Assembly (NCBI GenBank): GCA_905233865.1
Contig: CAJOGH010000075.1
Coordinates: forward strand, 1 to 7,949
Length of the DNA stretch: 7,949 nucleotides
Direction of reading: 5' to 3'
Source of the DNA: an uncultured Atopobiaceae bacterium
GTDB lineage: Bacteria > Actinomycetota > Coriobacteriia > Coriobacteriales > Atopobiaceae
The notes beneath the pieces were generated by a model. The model saw nothing but the letters and a program-made list of their open reading frames with translations. It ran no database searches and was not told the DNA's origin. Position 1 is the stretch's first letter; each line of letters starts with the position of its first letter. Below, in pieces: positions 5,093 through 7,949 of the stretch. The translations under genes and the position numbers were made by a program.

Positions 5093-6435
5093 GCCTTCGC
5101 TCGCAGCTGGCGCTCATGGCGGGCAGGGCGTCCGCGTGGGGCCTCAAGAACGCCCGCCGCAACGCTTCGCAGCTCCCGGGCCGCGTCGCGCTGAGCCTTG
5201 ACCCGCAGCTCCTGCGCGAGCTGGCGCCCAAGGCAACCAAGGGCTCCATCGTGGTCTGCGGCACCAACGGCAAGACCACCACGAACAACATGCTCGCTGC
5301 CGCCGTCGAGGCGTCCGGCCAGAGCGTCCTGTGCAATCGCGCCGGCGCCAACATGCTCGCGGGCGTGGTCGCTGCCATGCTTCCCGGCACGTCTGCCGAC
5401 TGGGCCGTCATGGAGGCCGACGAGCTCTCCTGCAAGCACATCCTTCCGCAGCTCAAGCCCACCTTCCTGGTGCTTCTGAACCTCTTCCGCGACCAGCTCG
5501 ACCGCGCGGGCGAGATCGACCACGTGCAGGACACGATCGTCAACGCCCTTGCTGCGTCTCCCACTACAACGCTCGTGGTCTGCGCCGACGACCCCCTGTG
5601 CGCCGGCATCGCCCGACGCGCCGCCCAGGCCGGCACCCGCGTGCTCAGCTTTGGCATCGGCGAGGATCTGGGGCTTGAGCCCGACCGCGTGCCCGAGGCG
5701 CGCTTCTGCCAGGTCTGCGGTGCCGAGCTTGACTACGACTATCGCGCCTACGCGCAGCTGGGCGCCTTCCGCTGCCCCAACGGCGACTTCGAGCGCGCAT
5801 CGCTCGACTACGCAGCCACGGGTGTGACTGTCTCCCGCGAGGGCGTGGCCTTCCAGGTCACAGGCTCTTCTCTCCCTGAGTCGGTGCAGGTCAAGGCATT
5901 CTTTGGCGGCGTGTACATGGTCTACAACCTCATGGCCGCCTTCGTGGGGTCGCTGCTTGCCGGCACGACGCCCGAGCAGTTCCAGCGCGCCATCGACGCC
6001 TACGACCCCAAGAACGGCCGTCTGCAGCACTTCCGCGCGGGAGGCCGCGACGTCATCCTCAACCTGGCCAAGAACCCCACGGGCTTTAACCAGAACATCT
6101 CGCTGCTGCAGGCCGACGACCGTCCCAAGCACGCATTCTTCGTCATCAACGACAACGCCAACGACGGTCACGACATTTCCTGGATCTGGGACGTTGACTA
6201 CGAGCGCCTCAATAGCGAGAAGAGCCTCGTGGTGTACGCCGGTGGCTCGCGCGCGGGCGACGTGGCCGTGCGGTGCAAGTACGCCGGCCTGGATGCGCGT
6301 CCCGCCCACTCCGTGAGCGAGGTCCTGGGCCGCATGGCCAGCGTGGACCCTGACGTGCCTCTGTATGTCCTGACCAACTACTCCGCGCTCTGGCCCGCCA
6401 AGGCCGAGCTGGAAAAGATAGGGGAGCGCGCGTGA
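5089..6435 (+). CDS. murT: MurT: Mur-ligase subunit of lipid II isoglutaminyl synthase
   Basis: This 448-residue cytoplasmic protein starts at GTG 5089 (GGGGAGG four bases upstream). With GatD it uses ATP and glutamine to convert the D-Glu of lipid II to D-isoglutamine. Visible are the Mur-ligase P-loop GTNGKTTT at 58-65, NRAGANM, the MEADELS metal/ATP segment at 108-114, NLFRDQLDRAGE at 131-142, KNPTGFNQ at 328-335, and the C-terminal DUF1727 stretch NDGHDISWIWDVDYE (358-372). That last segment carries aspartates of the kind that complete the GatD catalytic triad in the complex. A zinc-ribbon insert in the middle domain has Cys207, Cys210 and Cys229, but Gly232 stands where the fourth cysteine is expected. 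It overlaps asp23 and gatD by 4 bp each (GTGA). The identity is secure; zinc binding is uncertain. Confidence 0.95.
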   Translation: MSLRSQLALMAGRASAWGLKNARRNASQLPGRVALSLDPQLLRELAPKATKGSIVVCGTNGKTTTNNMLAAAVEASGQSVLCNRAGANMLAGVVAAMLPGTSADWAVMEADELSCKHILPQLKPTFLVLLNLFRDQLDRAGEIDHVQDTIVNALAASPTTTLVVCADDPLCAGIARRAAQAGTRVLSFGIGEDLGLEPDRVPEARFCQVCGAELDYDYRAYAQLGAFRCPNGDFERASLDYAATGVTVSREGVAFQVTGSSLPESVQVKAFFGGVYMVYNLMAAFVGSLLAGTTPEQFQRAIDAYDPKNGRLQHFRAGGRDVILNLAKNPTGFNQNISLLQADDRPKHAFFVINDNANDGHDISWIWDVDYERLNSEKSLVVYAGGSRAGDVAVRCKYAGLDARPAHSVSEVLGRMASVDPDVPLYVLTNYSALWPAKAELEKIGERA

Positions 6436-7178
6436 GCAGCAAGAGCCTGACCATCGTCCACCTGTATCCCGAGCTGCTCAACCTCTATGGCGACTCGGGT
6501 AACATCCTGGTCCTGCGCCGGCGCCTTGAGTGGCGCGGCCTGGAGGCGAACGTGCGCGAGGTGCACGTTGACGACACGCCCTCCTTTGCCGACGCCGACC
6601 TCGTCTTCATCGGCGGCGGCTCCGACCGCGAACAGGCCATCGTCTGCGAGAAGCTCCTGCGCCAGCGCTCCGAGCTCACCTCCTTTGTGGAGGACGGCGG
6701 CGCGCTTCTGGCCGTCTGTGGTGGCTACCAGCTGCTGGGCCACTCCTACACGATGGGGGAGACCAAGCTTGAGGGCCTGGGTCTGGTGGACCTATACACC
6801 GACCGCGGCCCTACCCGCCTGATCTCCAACATCGCCATCGAGTCGCCCGTCTGCGAGCACCCCATCGTGGGCTACGAGAACCACGGCGGCCGCACGCATC
6901 TGGGCGCGGACGTCAAGCCGCTGGGCCGCGTGCTGTACGGCAACGGCAACGATGGTCAGACTGGTCAGGAGGGCTGCCTGTACAAGAACGTTGTGGGCAC
7001 GTACATCCATGGCCCGCTGCTTCCCAAGAACCCCGGCGTCGCCGACTTCCTGCTGGCCCGTGCCCTGGAGCGTCGCTACTGTAACGCCAGCCTGGAGCCG
7101 CTCGACGACTCCGTGGAGCTCGCCGCAAACAAGGGCATGTACGAGCGCCTGATGTCGGGCAACGTTCAGGAGAACTAG
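6432..7178 (+). CDS. gatD: GatD: glutamine amidotransferase subunit of lipid II isoglutaminyl synthase
   Basis: This 248-residue class I (CobB/CobQ-type) glutaminase releases ammonia from glutamine for MurT. The N-terminus LTIVHLYPELLNLYGDSGNI is typical of GatD. FIGGGSDREQ (59-68) follows, then the nucleophile elbow LLAVCGGYQLLG with Cys96. The catalytic His193 lies in GTYIHGPLLPKNP. The class I glutaminase Glu is absent after the His, as expected, because MurT supplies an Asp. GTG 6432 has GGGGAG five bases upstream and overlaps the murT stop. The length is typical for the family. It is the last gene of the amaP operon; an 81-bp gap with no clear terminator follows. Confidence 0.95.
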   Translation: MSSKSLTIVHLYPELLNLYGDSGNILVLRRRLEWRGLEANVREVHVDDTPSFADADLVFIGGGSDREQAIVCEKLLRQRSELTSFVEDGGALLAVCGGYQLLGHSYTMGETKLEGLGLVDLYTDRGPTRLISNIAIESPVCEHPIVGYENHGGRTHLGADVKPLGRVLYGNGNDGQTGQEGCLYKNVVGTYIHGPLLPKNPGVADFLLARALERRYCNASLEPLDDSVELAANKGMYERLMSGNVQEN

Positions 7179-7196
7179 TAAAGACAAAAGAGGTAC

Positions 7197-7225
7197 TGGA
7201 ACATCTGCGCGCTTTCAGCCATAAT
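7197..7225 (+). promoter_or_regulatory. Candidate promoter of the lipoprotein gene
   Basis: CATAAT at 7220-7225 (5/6) has a weak -35, TGGAAC at 7197-7202 (3/6), 17 bp upstream, in an AT-rich gap. The same CATAAT -10 occurs before the gene at 1443. Read-through from gatD is an alternative. Confidence 0.3.
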
Positions 7226-7259
7226 GCAACATTAGAACGAGCTATAAAAGGAGGCACAA

Positions 7260-7772
7260 ATGCAGCGCAATCGTACAACCCTCATGGCAATCATCCTCGT
7301 TGTCGCCCTCGCCGTCAGCTTCTTTGCGGCCGGATGCTCGCCCGCCGGCAAGAACTTCGTCGGCGTCTGGAAGCTCAAGGGCATGGTCAACAACGGCGAG
7401 ACCGTTCCCAAGGAGTCCATGGATGCCCTGGAGAAGAACGGCATGACCATCTTCACCGAGTTCAAGCAGGACGGCAGCTTTGTCCTCACGCTGTTTGGCG
7501 AGGCCACCCAGGGCACGTACAAGGTCGACGGTGACAAGGCCACCATCAGCATCGACGACACCTCCATGATCAAGGACGGCACCGCCACGATTGAGGGTGA
7601 CGCGCTCAAGATCCAGTCGGCCGACAACAAGACCACCCTGGAGTTCGAGCGCTCCAGCGCCGATGCCGTGACGGCTACGCCCACGGCCCTCGACTCCACG
7701 ACCTCGCCCGTCGCTGACACCTCCACTGCCGCCACGCCCGAGGCCACTACCGGCGAGGCCGCCCAGCAGTAG
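7260..7772 (+). CDS. Small secreted lipoprotein with lipocalin-like domain
   Basis: This 170-residue protein is not recognised by name. ATG 7260 has a near-perfect ribosome binding site, AAAGGAGG at 7247-7254. Residues 1-25 form a lipoprotein signal peptide: basic MQRNR, hydrophobic LMAIILVVALAVSFFAAG, then Cys26 as the lipidation site (the -3 residue is Ala rather than the usual Leu). The mature part begins FVGVWKLKGMVNNGETV and continues with short strands (TIFTEFKQDGSFVLTLFG, GTYKVDGDKATISID, GTATIEGDALKIQ, TTLEFERS). This is the G.W...F..DG.....G.Y...G...TI pattern of small lipocalin-like beta barrels often found in bacterial lipoproteins. An Ala/Thr/Pro-rich tail (about 136-170) is probably disordered. 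It would be anchored outside the membrane; its ligand is unknown. The terminator hairpin downstream suggests a single-gene unit or the end of the gatD transcript. Confidence 0.8.
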   Translation: MQRNRTTLMAIILVVALAVSFFAAGCSPAGKNFVGVWKLKGMVNNGETVPKESMDALEKNGMTIFTEFKQDGSFVLTLFGEATQGTYKVDGDKATISIDDTSMIKDGTATIEGDALKIQSADNKTTLEFERSSADAVTATPTALDSTTSPVADTSTAATPEATTGEAAQQ

Positions 7773-7827
7773 CACGTTAAGGCAGGGTACGCGATTCCGT
7801 TTGCTGGTTCGCACCCCGTTTAACTTC

Positions 7828-7868
7828 GATGCCCGCCGGCGCTTTGCCGACGGGCATCTTCCATTCAT
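7828..7868 (+). terminator. Probable intrinsic terminator after the lipoprotein gene
   Basis: Bases 7828-7840 pair with 7846-7858 (13 positions, one C-A mismatch) around the loop GCTTT. The following bases TTCCATTCATT are only moderately T rich. It lies 55 bp after the stop codon. No T-run exists on the opposite strand, so it should act on + strand transcripts. Confidence 0.6.
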
Positions 7869-7949
7869 TCGGGACCCATACATGTTTTGCAACTTTTTGC
7901 AGTGCCAAGACGGGCCAAGTCTGGGTGTCGCGCAACGTTTGCCCAGGAA

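Noticed and set aside
4915..6309. 464-codon open frame on the - strand
   Set aside because: It is antisense to asp23 and murT, with no recognisable motif and no ribosome binding site considered convincing.

Overview
The window looks like a high-GC Gram-positive chromosome. Third codon positions are C/G rich, GTG starts are in use, and the envelope genes are an Asp23/AmaP/DUF2273 module and a MurT/GatD pair. My best guess is an actinobacterium of the Coriobacteriia (Olsenella/Atopobium/Collinsella-like). This is inferred from overall character and no marker gene proves it. All convincing genes are on the + strand. I saw no tRNA, rRNA, CRISPR array or transposase.

Layout. (1) 1-1169: the 3' part of a large secreted or surface protein. 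It has the end of a Cthe_2159-type carbohydrate-binding region, a Gly-Thr linker encoded by a hexanucleotide repeat, and three DUF5648-like repeats. (2) 1170-2679: an unrecognised 309-residue protein (disordered N-terminus, PH-like middle, C-terminal membrane segment) sits between two direct copies of a 128-bp element with imperfect terminal inverted repeats. The copies align without gaps at 106/128 identities, and each follows a gene end by 25-50 bp. (3) 2680-3477: yebC, a conserved translation or regulatory factor. (4) 3568-7178: a tight five-gene run, amaP - DUF2273 - asp23 - murT - gatD, with a good sigma-70-like promoter in front. Its last two junctions are 4-bp GTGA overlaps. (5) 7260-7772: a small lipoprotein with its own strong ribosome binding site, followed by a probable terminator hairpin at 7828-7858. 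The last ~80 bp hold no gene I can support.

How the genes work together. AmaP and the DUF2273 protein are membrane proteins that fit as partners of cytoplasmic Asp23, a membrane-tethered envelope-stress protein. MurT and GatD form the enzyme that amidates the D-glutamate of lipid II during peptidoglycan synthesis. Their joint operon suggests that an envelope-stress scaffold is co-expressed with a wall-precursor modifying enzyme.

The items most worth following up are the paired 128-bp inverted-repeat elements around an atypical gene, and a MurT whose zinc ribbon has lost its fourth cysteine. I did not find a clear new defence or mobile system.
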